Shown one piece after another: positions 33,921 through 45,377 of a DNA stretch of 64,000 nucleotides. The stretch comes from Spodoptera frugiperda (Eukaryota; Arthropoda; Insecta; Lepidoptera; Noctuidae). Within the stretch, counting starts at the first letter, position 1; the number at the start of each line of letters is the position of its first letter. A program made the translations under genes and the position numbers. Location of the stretch: positions 1,736,001-1,800,000 of the forward strand of contig NC_064225.1 in NCBI RefSeq assembly GCF_023101765.2, given 5' to 3'. The notes beneath the pieces are model-generated. The model saw nothing but the letters and a program-made list of their open reading frames with translations, did no database searches and was not told the DNA's origin.

Positions 33921-34342
33921 AAATATAGGTAGGTATCATTACTAGTAACAATTTTATTAATAAACATGAATCTCAAATAATCCATTGTCTTTTTTTTGAG
34001 ATGAAACAAAAACGTTTTTGAACTTTTACCCTTTAGTCTAGAGACTAGACGGGTTGAGCAAAACCGTGTTAAGAAACTAGTTTCTTTTTTTTCTGGGGGT
34101 CAGAGGAAGGGTTATGTCTTATAGTATTTGTTCTTAGATAATACCTATAAAAATATCGTTTTCGGACACGTCTAATATAGGTAGGTATCATTACTAGTAA
34201 CAATTTTATTAATAAACATGTTTTTCAAATAATCGATTGTCTTTGTGTATCATGACATGACGTCAAAAACGTTTTTGAACTTTTACCCTTTTAGTCTGGA
34301 GACTAGACGGATTGGGCAAAACCGGGTTAAGAAACTAGTTTT
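33921..34342. repeat. direct duplication of ~165 bp
   Basis: Two units at about 33921-34083 and 34170-34342 share TAGGTAGGTATCATTACTAG, AAACGTTTTTGAACTTTTAC and AGACTAGACGG, with some small differences. About 90 bp of other sequence lies between them. Confidence 0.8.
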
Positions 34343-34829
34343 TGACTTTGAAGTATCTTTACCGACTTCAAAAATTTGTGGACCGATTTTCAAAAATATT
34401 TTTTTGGTCGAAAGGTTATACTCCTGCGCGGGTCAATTTCCACCAAGTCAGGATCTAATGATGGAAACCTAGAGAAAATTCTACTAAATGCGGCTGTTAT
34501 ATTTTCAATTAAGATTTATAATCAGTACAATTTACTACTTGATATCAAAATAATATAAACTCGTACTAAGAGTACAGATTGCAATTTTCAAACGAACAAA
34601 CATTTCAACTTTATGTTAGTAGAGAACATTCGTATAGAAAACTTTTTACAAATACTTCTTGCAATACATCGTGACCTAGGCTTCATAAAAGAACTCACTT
34701 AGTGTTATTGTGTATAAAAGAAAAACCTAATAATATACAAGTATAAAAAAAACTAATAATTTGTACTAATAGACGGGTATGGCTACATCCTGGTAATTTA
34801 AAAAAAAAATATTTCTTGTTTTGATATCG
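34343..34829. other. AT-rich sequence, possible decayed repeat
   Basis: TTTACCGACTTCAAAAATTT near 34360 resembles a common moth repeat word. Nothing certain. Confidence 0.3.
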
Positions 34830-34840
34830 AATTCAAATCA

Positions 34841-34992
34841 TCCTTTTTTGAAGGGTGAAAATCATCCAATGACTTCTCTCGCCTTGGGCGAGGCGAGAGG
34901 GAGTGTCAGACTCTTACTGACTAAAAATCGCCCTGTATCTTCTCCTGCTTTTTGAGCCGGAGCCTCGGTAACCTGCTAGGCAGTCCGCATCA
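34841..34992 (-). repeat. family B retroposon with imperfect target duplication
   Basis: Flanked by AATTCAAATCA (34830-34840) and AATTCATATCA (34993-35003), 10 of 11 identical. A good match to the family up to CAGTCCGC. Confidence 0.8.
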
Positions 34993-35127
34993 AATTCATA
35001 TCAACCTAGGAATTAGGTTTAAGCACACAAACATTTCGTACGTTGAGTCATGTTGGTTGAATTCAAAGTAATTAATTTTATTTAGGTAGCTATGTGACAG
35101 AAATTCAATATAAAACTATTTTTTTTT

Positions 35128-35228
35128 TTTATAGTATAAACCTGTAAACGAGTAGATGATCACTTGATGATAAGCAATTACCAATGGCTATAGACACCCG
35201 TAACACTAGAGGCGTTACAAGTGCGTGG
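35128..35228 (-). repeat. family A fragment with poly(A)
   Basis: T-run, ATAGTATAAACCTGTAAACG and GAGGCGTTACAAGTGCGT in minus orientation. It is the last ~100 bases of the family. Confidence 0.7.
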
Positions 35229-35229
35229 A

Positions 35230-35895
35230 CATGTTTTTAGCTTTAATTTATTAAACGCTGTAAAAAAATATTTTTGCATCCAAAGGATAGACAAATATTT
35301 GCACAATGGGTAAGTCAACCGTTTCACCAGTCATAAATAATAATGAGGACAACTGTTTATAAAATATTGTGTTCAATACCAAACAAACCCAGTAAGTACC
35401 ACTTGCTCTACAATTGTAAAAAAATAATAATAATAGTGTTAGTGACCATGTCAGTTCAAAAACTTATATTGTAAAAAAAAATATTACTTATACATATTAT
35501 ATTTTTTTCTTTTTATCAAATTTTTTTAACCTAATAATTATTTTTTTTCGTTTTTCCATCACTTCTATTAAAATATAAATCGTAAAAACCACCACAAATT
35601 TATAGAAAAAAAGAACCCAATATTAAAATTAATAACTACCTACTTATACACGAAACACCAATTAACAACCTATCAATAAAACTTTTGAGAAAAACACCTA
35701 CAGCGTACATTCAAAATGCACCTTGATGATAGTAGAGTAGCCGAACCAAAAAAAAAGTGCAACTCAGCTCTGAAGTAGGAGTGTGAGCAAAAGGAAAAAA
35801 AGTCCAACTTTTGCCTAAAGCAAACCGGTCTATAACCAACTTCGCTCTAGTGCATTTGATTGCTTGAAGGTAATGAAGGTCAGGAATTCGCCAGA
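35230..35895. other. AT-rich sequence with a family K trace
   Basis: AGTGTTAGTGACCATGTCAG at about 35435-35454 matches family K ends near 46180 and 49990. Otherwise nothing recognised. Confidence 0.35.
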
Positions 35896-36184
35896 TGCCA
35901 ACCGACTGCCGAGCAGAGCGCACGTCTCTCGCCGCTCCGCAGAAAAAAAAAACTTTTACGCGTCAAAAATAAACGGTACAACTTTATTTTTAAAGAGAAA
36001 TTCACAAAAAATTGTTGTTGAAGTTTGAAAAAATTGTTTTTTAAAGTTTTCCTGTGGCTGTTTTGTGTTTTATAAAGTTTCGAGTCAGAGTAGAAAGTAA
36101 CATTGCATTGACAAGAATCCAAGTGGTCTGGTCTCATGTGTAGTGTAGTGTGTGTTATAAACCAAGGAAGTTCAAACCGTTTTG
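35896..36184 (+). other. candidate non-coding first exon of a host gene
   Basis: A local GC-rich patch (35897-35940, with GAGCAGAGCGCACGTCTCTC) is followed by ~240 bases with no repeat family and then a strong splice donor, TTTTGGTAAGTTT, with the exon ending at 36184. This organisation resembles a promoter plus 5' untranslated exon. No open reading frame of note is present on this strand. The call is an inference and needs transcript support. Confidence 0.25.
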
Positions 36185-36189
36185 GTAAG

Positions 36190-36850
36190 TTTACAAAAAT
36201 ATCTTTTACTCATTTTATCTTTTACCATTTTTTTCTTTAAGTTGTTTTTCTTTTACATTGCGTTGGTTGATTGACCTAGCACGAGGTCTCTAGTTCGATT
36301 ACCGAGTGAAACTATTGCTAAGTCTTCCGATTCTGTTTAGTAAATTGTGTTTGGTGTTTCTTTTACTGTTTATTTCATCGAATCGACTGAGATTAAAGTC
36401 TGAAGTTCAATTTTTGAGTTGACACACAGTGGTTCAATATTAATAAGATTAAAATTGCAAACTTAAAAAATTGCAACTAGTTTTTTTTAGATACTTTTTA
36501 CTTCTTTATCACAATGCAACTAATTGCATAATAACCGAAAGAGTCAGTGCACTTACTACTTACTAAATGCTCTACTGTCTATACCCAATATAAAAAGATG
36601 ATAAAAAAAACATAATATTACGTAGCTCAATCAACTTTTTAATCCTCATAAAACAACCTTTTTGAGCAGCTTTTGTAGCCTAGACTAATGATGCAGAGTC
36701 TATTTATAGCCTGATTGATAGTATTACATTATTATAGGTACTAGAGAATTTAACTTAATTATCTTTCGCTTACTTAATAGAAGCCGTAGGAAACTTAAGT
36801 TAATTTTAGGTATTATAGTGAATTGGTATTTTGTTGTAGAAAAATAGCAA
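36190..36850. other. AT-rich sequence, one tRNA-like trace
   Basis: CACGAGGTCTCTAGTTCGAT at 36280-36299 resembles a SINE B-box region, but no family body follows. Confidence 0.3.
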
Positions 36851-36851
36851 T

Positions 36852-36905
36852 GTCACGCCTTTTATCCCCAAAGGGGTAAGTAGAGGTCTACATTATGGCA
36901 ATGAA
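36852..36905 (-). repeat. family C fragment, 3' end
   Basis: TGTCACGCCTTTTATCCCCA then GGGGTAAGTAGAGGTC, the family tail in minus orientation. Confidence 0.6.
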
Positions 36906-37484
36906 TATGGACTGTAATAATTTATTTACAACAACTGATCATTGCTTTGTAAAGAATACGTGTACAATTATTAATGATAGAGTGAGTTGGTATAGTATAA
37001 ATAAGAGATAAGCAAAAGTGAATTTTAAAGTCATTTACTTTTAGAGTCCTTATTTAAACTTCCTCCTTGTTTGACATACACTGGTGTTGGTAGCAACAAA
37101 CAAACATAAAAAAGTGTTTTCAAAATCGTCAAATATAAAACAAAAACTTTTTCAAGACATACTCTATTAGACAAATGACATAGACAGCATAGAAATTATG
37201 CAGGCAGCAACATAGATATAAAAAGCATGAGAATTAAAAAGTGAATAGAAAGCCAATCCCAAAAAATTATGTCAAATTGTATGTCATAGCATATTTCAAG
37301 AACAAATATTAACTTTTCTATTCAATTGATTTGACTAGTGTTTATTTTACCTTAAGCATTAAGGATCCACATTGAGACTTCATGTTCAAAAAATGCTGTT
37401 GTGTCCATTCCGTCAACGAAATCAAAAGAATTAAATAAGATATGGGAAATAAGTATTGCAAATATGACTTGAAATTCTCTACAC
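36906..37484. other. AT-rich unique sequence
   Basis: Nothing recognised. Confidence 0.35.
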
Positions 37485-37486
37485 GA

Positions 37487-37620
37487 GTTTTTTTTTTGAC
37501 GAGTGCGAATTATCCAGTTTCTTCTTCCGCCTTGGGCGAGGCGAGAGTGTCAGACTCTTACTGACTAAAAACCACCCTGTTCCTACTCCTGCTTTGAATC
37601 GAAGCCCCGGTAATGCCCCA
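37487..37620 (-). repeat. family B retroposon
   Basis: T-run, CCGCCTTGGGCGAGGCGAGA and AACCACCCTGTTCCTACTCC in minus orientation. The 5' end is missing. Confidence 0.8.
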
Positions 37621-37847
37621 GTATACGTTGTTCGCATTCTACATGTTACTTAAAAGTATTATCTGTAAAAAAAATAATTGAATTTAAATAAGATTACGAT
37701 ATGAGCAGTACTTTTACATTAATCTACACTTAAATGATAAGGTTTTAGTGTGATTCATTCATAATTTAGGTGGTATTATTTTGTTTTGTTTTCATTTAGA
37801 AAGTACCACTGTGCATTTGATGTTGCAGTACTTATAAGAGAGTGACA

Positions 37848-37970
37848 GAGGCTCCGTCTCGAAAAGCAGTAGTAGGAACGGGGTAGTTTTTAGTCAGTAA
37901 GTGTCTAACACTCACTCTTACCTTATCCAAGGCAGAATAAAATTGATGACCTCTCACTAAAAAGTATTAC
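37848..37970 (+). repeat. family B retroposon, degraded
   Basis: GAGGCTCCGTCTCGAAAAGC, GGGGTAGTTTTTAGTCAGTA and CTTATCCAAGGCAG. The tail is weak. Confidence 0.72.
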
Positions 37971-38078
37971 GAGAGCAATTATTATTGACCGATTTCTTGA
38001 GCTATTGGTCATAAGCACGCCTGTCGAACATGGGGTCTCTTATTCATATTTTGTTGTATAAATGATTATAACACAGAA

Positions 38079-38145
38079 CATGGAATTGTGTCCAGCGTTT
38101 GACAATAAACTAATCCTGTATTATATGGGACTCATAATCGTTTCA
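38079..38145 (+). repeat. family C fragment
   Basis: ATGGAATTGTGTCCAGCGTT and TATATGGGACTCATAATCG match the middle of family C. Confidence 0.5.
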
Positions 38146-38149
38146 AAAG

Positions 38150-39940
38150 TGCGTAATTTAGGATTAAGTTAAAGTCAATACAAATAAATGTTTTGACTTT
38201 GATTTTAAAATTGGTGACAAATATGTGTTACTTTTTTATCTATGCACTTAAAAACCGGGATTTAAATATGTAGAAAATTTACGAAAATTCAATGTTGTGA
38301 TAAACATCCTATGCAAATCATAAGACAAAGCCGTGCACAAATATTATTATAAATTAATTTAAATAGAAACTGCATAATTAACTATTTTTGTACACTAAAA
38401 CATAACAAACCATAAATTATTATTAGAAAATGACGTAGGAATACCAACTTGACAACAATATTTGAAATCTGTATGCATAATTCGAAATTTAAAATGGACG
38501 GTCAAGAAACTAGTTCTAGGTTCACATCTATTATCTCAATAATGATTAAAAAAAGTACATTCCATTCTGTCATTTGTATGTTTTTTTGTTTAAATGATTA
38601 GTTTATTGAAAATAGGTATTTAAAACGCCAAAAAAGCCTGCACTTTTTATTATTCTGGTTTCATCAATTTAAAAATAAATTGTTGTTAAAAATTGCATTG
38701 TTTTATGCAATATCTTATTTTTATAGACTGTCTCGTTGATTAATTAGCCACGATCATGACTGCCGAATAGGTCTAGGTTTTTCGAAAAGTGTCCGTAATA
38801 GATAAAATGGAATTTAGTATTAGAACTATACTCTATAATATAACTAAGTAGCTATTCCATTGTAAAACAATTAAGATAGGCCGCATCATCGCTCATCATC
38901 AGGGAGCTATTGGTCTGACACTGACTAAATCCTGATACGAAAACAATACGCGTGACGCTATGTCACAATATGTATGACCCCATCGGGGGAAAAACTTAAA
39001 AAATAAATTAATACAAACGAAAAATCTTCCATCAAAATTCGACCTTTCTTTACAATAAGACATAAGAAGGAAATCTTAAGTCCCATCTTAAGATACTTTT
39101 TTAAAAGTAACAATGAAAACCTTGTACCCTGAAAAAATATGCAAAAAAAAAATATAAGATTTTTTTCAAGAGTACTCAGTACTAAGTAACAATATGGTTC
39201 TTGAGAACGGATGTCCTCATATACATGTCCCAGATACAGTATGGAGATCACTCATATGACTTAAACGAAACCACAAGTATTACTAGTCCATTGAAGCATA
39301 ATACAACTAAACATTTCAACGAAAGCCGAAAGTAAAAAAAATAAATTTTCAAATAAATTCAACTAAATTAATCAAGTATTAATTAATGTTGTATGAACAG
39401 CTTCATGTTCCTTGATCACAGAAGAGCTGTAATGTTGTAGGTTGTCTAGTAATGTTACGGACATGTGGTGCGGCTGTTGAAATGCCGTATTTGCAAAGAG
39501 AAAAATGCCCTTTTTGGTTTACTTACTGGGCCTATTTCGCTCACTTTATCAGCCAAGATGATAGCAAATATGTGGTTTAAATTAATTCTCCCGAAAGAAG
39601 TCTCCCCATACGGTATACCACTTTTAGTACAAACGTGTTTGTGCTAACTAGTCACACCTATGACTACTAAAACAATTTTAGCTTTAGCTCAAACCGCAAA
39701 TAAAACTTGCGACCTCCTGATTAATTAACACAAACATCTTTATCAAATAGACGAACAAAATCTTACAAAAAAAAATAAAATAAATACAGAATGACATAAA
39801 CTTTCAACGATTTCATTACGTACTGGCCGGTAAACAGTAATTCCAATTTCAAACTTGAATATCGAACTCTAGCCTTGACCGTTTGCATTAAAAATACAAA
39901 CTTGTCAAATACAGTTGACAGTGGCGCTAGTGGACCATGC
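38150..39940. other. long AT-rich stretch without repeats or genes recognised
   Basis: Only a trace of family P near 38170-38205 (AAATAAATGTTTTGACTTTG). Short frames at 38958 (minus, 97 codons) and 39465 (plus, 60 codons) show no motif. Confidence 0.35.
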
Positions 39941-39945
39941 AATGT

Positions 39946-40076
39946 ACCCTTTATAAGGCAAAGGGAATATTTTTACCACCATGTTTACTTCAACGAAAAG
40001 TTCAGTGAATATTACAAAACGCATATTTTAATAAACCACTAAATGTTTTACTTTAATGTTATGCCTTATAAAGGGT
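39946..40076. mobile_element. small inverted-repeat element
   Basis: ACCCTTTATAAGGCA (39946-39960) pairs with TGCCTTATAAAGGGT (40062-40076). A likely short MITE with a 101-base interior. Confidence 0.5.
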
Positions 40077-40157
40077 TAAAAATTGTTATTTTAGTTCAAG
40101 TTTTTAGTAGTTCCAATTTTATCCGTATGTAAGTATGTAAGTTGGTCCTACTTGATG

Positions 40158-40253
40158 TGACGTCATTTATGTCACATTTTTATTTATTGAGGTTTTTAAA
40201 CTTCACCTGTGTGTGGTGCACCTTGCGATTGGTCGGTCGGGTTTCTGACGTCA
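40158..40253. promoter_or_regulatory. candidate regulatory region with paired CRE sites
   Basis: Two perfect palindromic TGACGTCA motifs (40158-40165 and 40246-40253), the CREB/ATF binding consensus, lie 88 bases apart with an inverted CCAAT box (ATTGG, 40228-40232) between them. TTTGCATTC follows near 40300. No repeat family overlaps. Could be a host promoter or enhancer; factor binding is not shown. Confidence 0.3.
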
Positions 40254-40568
40254 CGCTGTCAGCCGGTGATCAAGCAAGTAGAACTTGTTGGTGCTGCGTT
40301 TGCATTCAATATTTTTGTAGCGACTTTTCGTTATTTTTAAACTTTCAAGTTTCTGTGAATTCTGGATCACAAATTCGAATACTAAAGTAAAAATAACATC
40401 TTTGAAAACTTAGTAAAAATCGACAAGTCTTTAAAATTTATATATAGTAGTCGCTTTAGATAAAAAACTGACATTGAAAAAAAGGCCAGGAGGAAAACAT
40501 ATTGGAACTTATTAAGCTAGATCTCTTATTCTAAGTAAACAATAGTGAAGGTTTTCAATTATAAACAA

Positions 40569-40668
40569 AAAATCACGGTTTACTCACGTAAATTAATAAA
40601 GAGTTCCTCTGTGACTCGAAACTAGTAGCGCTTTTCTCCATTAGTTTACGTGAGTAAACCGTGATTTT
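40569..40668. mobile_element. 100-bp palindromic MITE
   Basis: AATCACGGTTTACTCACGTAA and its complement form ~22-bp terminal inverted repeats around a 50-base centre. I recall similar short elements as common in moths. Confidence 0.7.
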
Positions 40669-40669
40669 A

Positions 40670-41100
40670 AGTTATATCATAAATATATAAGGTTTTCAAT
40701 TTAAAATTACCAATTATAAGTCATGTGTATATTAAACTGTACTTAATCTCTATCAAGATGAAAACAATGAAACTATTCAAAAATAAACACCGAATAGTGC
40801 GTGAATCGGGATTAGGATTTATTACCAATGTACGAGTATGTCTTAGGCCTTGACCAACATGCAAAAATGCGCAATGAAGTTATCATCACTCACAATTTGG
40901 TAAACATTAAGATCCTTGACTTAATGGACCTTCGCGATAAGATACTGCATGTATAGGTACATATTTATCAGATTATTGATGATAGTCTAATTTTTTCACA
41001 TGATTTTGCGTATTATAATGACCTTGACGGTAAAATCCTTGTGACAGTACACAGTATTTCACTTAAGGACGGTACAATATTAGTACCTACAATTTCCGTC
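40670..41100. other. AT-rich unique sequence
   Basis: Nothing recognised. Confidence 0.35.
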
Positions 41101-41345
41101 TCGACCGGAGTGATACCACGGCCTCACAGAAAACCGACGTGAAATAACGCTTGCGTTGTGTGAGTGAGGTTATCAGAGGCCCAATTACCACCCTTCCCAA
41201 TCCCCGATTCCCCAATGATACTTGGATTCCTAAACCCCAAAAGGCCGGCAGCGTACTTGAAACGCCACTGGTGTTTCAAGTGTCCATGGGCGGCGGCGAT
41301 TGCTTACCATCAGGTGATCCGTCTGCTAGTATACAGGCCAGTTAC
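41101..41345 (+). repeat. family A retroposon, both ends short
   Basis: CTCGACCGGAGTGATACCAC through GCTTACCATCAGGTGATCCG to TCTGCTAGTATACAGGCC. Carries the LINE-like 15-base tail motif. Confidence 0.8.
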
Positions 41346-41349
41346 AATT

Positions 41350-41835
41350 TCAGATCTCATAAAAGGATCTCATCTCGGTAAACATGCTGGTTTTAAACTA
41401 ATTGATTAAATAAATTTTAAGTAAAATCCTCCAGAAAAACCATAAATATTAAGGCCTACGTGTTTTTGGAACCTGAACAAATACTCAAGAATGTGTTTGT
41501 GAATCTAAAACATTTGCTAAATCATATATAACTGGAAATACATACAATACAATATTTATTTTCCTTAATAAACTGGATTATTACCTATTCATAAAACTAA
41601 TAATAAAGGTTTAATAATGTTTTAATAGTAGTGTTATTGACTGTCCATTTCCTTTTAGATAATACTGAATGCTGAACCGTGTTCAGTGCTGATAAGGCTC
41701 AATATTAAATCGTATCAGATGTGATGTGATGAGTTGCATTTTTATTCTTTATTTTGAGTAAAATGTAAACAGTTTGCAATTTAAACATAACATTTGTCAT
41801 CCACATTTTTCTCATTGGCTTCCTACCTTAGGAAC
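41350..41835. other. AT-rich unique sequence
   Basis: Nothing recognised. Confidence 0.35.
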
Positions 41836-41837
41836 TG

Positions 41838-41998
41838 TCGGAGCTGCGGACTACCTAGCGGGTTTACCGGGGCTCCGGCTCGAAAAGCAGGAATAGGAAC
41901 GGGTGGTTATTAGTCAGTGAGAGTCTGACATTTCCTCACGCCTCGCTTAAGGTTGGAGAAGTGAAGTAATTATATGACATTTTTGCTTGAAAAAAGTA
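41838..41998 (+). repeat. family B retroposon
   Basis: GGAGCTGCGGACTACCTAGC through CGAAAAGCAGGAATAGGAAC to a short A tail. It has point changes in the last third. Confidence 0.85.
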
Positions 41999-41999
41999 A

Positions 42000-42760
42000 G
42001 CGTCGTATGTATATGTCGCCAAATCATCACCGTCTTGCTGTGGTTGTCAAATAGCTAATCTATTAGTTTAACATTTGACAGAAATCGGGCAGCAGCGCTC
42101 TCTGATAAACCTGAACATGTAAACTCGCACTTGACAAATAAGGATATTATGTCAAACCCTCTTATGTACAGGAGGCTCATAGTCCAACATGTGATAGTCA
42201 TATTTTAAACTGTTGATAATAATAATTACTCTGAAACTCTGACCTCCCTCGACCTCTAGCAAATTAATCAAAAATCACGTAGAAAGCAAATAATTATGAT
42301 AAATGGCAATTATGAAATTGACAATGACCCGCTAATATGATTTATTGGCCAACGTTTTCTTTAATTGTCATGAAATTGTTTTTAATTAGGCCTTTTGTAA
42401 GACCTACCAGGGCCATAACTTGGTCTGTGTTCAGTTAGTCATTGTGGGAGCAGGACAACAATATACTTGGGTATAAAGAGTGAAAAGGACAAAGTTTTGC
42501 TTGACTATGTTTTCTAGATAGTCATTGATAGATTTCTTTATTAGATTAGTCCTACGTGACTTCCTAAAGTCTAATGAATAGAAATATTAATGTATAGACT
42601 TGATATTATAAGTTATGACGTAATCTTCCAAATGGCAGTGACAATCCAATCCACATTGATTTTTCTCTCCATTCGTTAGTATAGTGATTAAATGACATTT
42701 GTCTAGAGAGGAAGAATAGAGAGGAATATATTACTGGTTAGGGTATTCTTATCTTCAAAG
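42000..42760. other. AT-rich sequence with a family O trace
   Basis: CAGGAGGCTCATAGTCCAAC near 42170 parallels GAGGAGGCTCATTGTCCAAA near 22212. Otherwise nothing. Confidence 0.35.
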
Positions 42761-42762
42761 CA

Positions 42763-42945
42763 ATTGAAGGAACGGGATGGATATTAGTCACCCGATCTAG
42801 AGCTGCGGAAAACTTAACAAGTTAACCTCTGGCTCAAAGCAGGAGCAGGAACGGGGTGGTTTTTAGTCAGTAAGAGACTGACACTTCCTCTCCCCTCATC
42901 CAAGGCAGGAGAAGATATTGGATGTTTTTTGCCCCTTCAAAAAGG
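42763..42945 (+). repeat. family B retroposon after a partial copy
   Basis: GAAGGAACGGGATGGATATT starts a partial unit, followed by AGAGCTGCGGAAAACTTAAC and a nearly complete degraded copy ending TTTTTTGCCCCTTCAAAAAG. Confidence 0.75.
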
Positions 42946-43490
42946 TATTCTTCTCTTATTATTATTCTCTCTTCAAAACGAGTGATTCTTCTATTTTCCT
43001 CTTATCTTTTAGAAGAAAATCATCTCCATCATTTCACAAAAAAAAAACAAGCATGTACAATGACGTATCTACGTACAGTTTGTTTAAAAAAACATGTCCC
43101 TCAAACAACAATAATTACTTAAGGAATCTTGGTCAAGCCATTCAAATATCCTTTAGCCAAGTGAAAGTCCAAACAGTACAAAGACTGAATGTATCCAAAA
43201 ACTATGACACACTAACTTAACCAATTAGCCTAATGAGATAATAAGGTGTCAAGTAACAGTTAAGTATTGTTTGCTAACTTAAGTTAGAAAAAAAACTTCA
43301 CACATTAAAGTATAATCATATTTGCATGGTCTCGTAATAATGAGTCTTTGAGTCATTTTTGCCAATTTGAATCGGTCTTGTGTCTAATTTTAATGTGTTG
43401 TTTTGGTCGTTAAAAACTGTTAATGTGTTGATTTGATTCTTGACTTCGTTTTTTTTTTTCGACAATTTTATGTATGTAAACGAGAGGTAG
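42946..43490. other. AT-rich unique sequence
   Basis: Overlapping plus-strand frames of 100 and 66 codons near 42920 lie in low-complexity sequence and show no motif. Confidence 0.3.
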
Positions 43491-43496
43491 GGATAT

Positions 43497-43772
43497 GCTA
43501 TGTAGCTACGCTACGAAGATGTTATAGCTCAGCTGTGAAGCTATGTGACCGTTTCCACTGATACTAAGGTATGTAGTTGTGCGAGGAACATCCGCAGCTC
43601 CAGTAGCTGTGCGAGGTATCGATAATAGAAAAGGATAGTACACACCCATAGCATGCATCTTTCCATATAGAAAATATACCTTAACTGAGTCCGTTTGCAC
43701 CAGTGCTAAGTTATGTGTACCAATGAAATTGATTGTTGGAAGCTAAACGCATCCACAACAGCTGATGGAAAA
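43497..43772 (-). mobile_element. fold-back MITE, family E
   Basis: GCTATGTAGCTACGCTACGA at the left and CACAACAGCTGATGGAAAAT at the right, with GCTAAGTTATGTGTACCAAT inside. Ends eroded. Confidence 0.55.
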
Positions 43773-43888
43773 TCAGCCTTGAACTGTTAACAAAACTTAA
43801 TAAAATATAGGAAATACTTTAGACAGGCAAACGTTCTGTCTGATCTTTTTTCTTAACTATTATTAATTAAATAAATTAACCTTCAACC

Positions 43889-44006
43889 GACGAGCATGCA
43901 TGAAAAGACTGATGACTGTTGATAAAGCGAAAGAGGTGTGTAATAATCATAGCAATTGGCGTTCCATTGTCTCTGCCTACCCCCATGGGAGACAAGTGTG
44001 AGGTTA
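43889..44006 (+). repeat. family F repeat
   Basis: GAGCATGCATGAAAAGACTG, GTTCCATTGTCTCTGCCTAC and GGGAGACAAGTGTGAGGTTA. It stops exactly at the 5' end of a Helitron. Confidence 0.45.
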
Positions 44007-44205
44007 TCTATACTAATATTATAAAGCTGAAGAGTTTGTTTGTTTGTTTGAACGCGCTAATCTCCAGAACTACTGGTTCGATTTGAATAATTCTTTTTGT
44101 GTTGAATAGTGCATTTATCGAGGAAGGCTATAGGCTATAAAACATCATGCTAGGACCAATAGGAGCCAAGCCCCAGGGTGGGTGAAACCGCGCGGAAGTA
44201 GCTAG
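44007..44205 (+). mobile_element. 199-bp non-autonomous Helitron
   Basis: Starts TCTATACTAATATTATAAAG after an A, has GTTTGTTTGTTTG and GAACGCGCTAATCTCCAG, and ends with a CCGCGCGG palindrome 7 bases before the terminal CTAG and a flanking T. Ends, 3' hairpin and AT target all fit Helitrons. Confidence 0.8.
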
Positions 44206-44214
44206 TGTAGATAT

Positions 44215-44472
44215 ATATCGACAGTTAAAAGGAAATAGGATATAAGCGACATTTTGGTCAAAAATGAGTTTATTATGCTACCCCACGTAATTTTTTCCGC
44301 TCTTTCGAATGCGCTTACTTTCATGGCTCTACGATGATATTTTTGACGTTTATACCCTAGCAAAAAAAATCATTTTCCTAGTATTCTTTCGACGACCGAC
44401 GAGTTTAAACGGCTCTCCTGAACATTTCATTTATTGTCGCTTATACCCTATTTCCTTTTTAACCGTCGATAT
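44215..44472. mobile_element. 258-bp MITE with ~36-bp inverted ends
   Basis: ATATCGACAGTTAAAAGGAA (44215 onward) pairs with TTCCTTTTTAACCGTCGATAT at the right. Both sides also share GATATAAGCGAC-like words. It lies ten bases from the Helitron's 3' end. Confidence 0.7.
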
Positions 44473-44474
44473 GC

Positions 44475-45365
44475 ATGTCTTTTTTCCTAACATCACGTAA
44501 TTCTTATTCACCATCTGTAATAATGAACTTGGCGCATCAGTACAAAACAATTGCCTCTCGGAAGTCAGTAGAACGGTCAAGGCAGACCATGCATATTCAC
44601 GAACAGATACACATAGGTAGTAATCTTACATTGTTTTACATAAACGGTACTTTGAAATGAACTTTTTGAAGGTAATTTGAATATTTTTGCCGAGAATTTG
44701 TTTCTTCGTAACGGACTTAGATTTGGTTGGTATTGTTTTGTTATATAATATAGTTTTTTTAACACTACTAGAGTTATGAAAAAATACAAATTTTAAGATA
44801 TTTTTACAAAATAACACTTTTACACGTCAATCTTTGAAATAACTAGATGAGGCTGGATGGATGTTTGCGCGATTATCTCGCATTTGGCTGAACAAATTTT
44901 GATGCAGTTTTCAACATAGTATTTTACAGACTTAGGAGAAGGTTTTAGGTATAGTATCCGTCTTACAAAAAATGGAGGTTCATACTTTAACACGTGTTTA
45001 ACGTATCGTCGACGATCAGTTTGCGTTTAATGTCGGTTTATTTTAAACGTACCTAATTTTAGAATTATTATTTAAACCATATAGGAACTAAAGAACACGA
45101 AACATCACTCCGAAAAACATGCAAAAATCTACTGACGGAAAAAACAAATGAACAGAAATTCTACATTTACCTACAACCGTACTCATCTTCCTATTTATTC
45201 GTATAGCACATAGCTATGTTAATTCAATATCCGTATTTAAAAACAATATAAATATAAGAATGACTAACATTTTTCAGTCACGATCTGGGAGCTACGCTTG
45301 AGGTCAAGAAGACTTGAGATGTTTAGTGCGAGGCATCGCGTCATTGAAATTTTTATCAAGATAAT
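44475..45365. other. AT-rich sequence with one dispersed repeat
   Basis: 44856-44990 holds GCGATTATCTCGCATTTGGC, related to 23730. The rest is unrecognised. Confidence 0.4.
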
Positions 45366-45377
45366 TTATAAGAAGCT

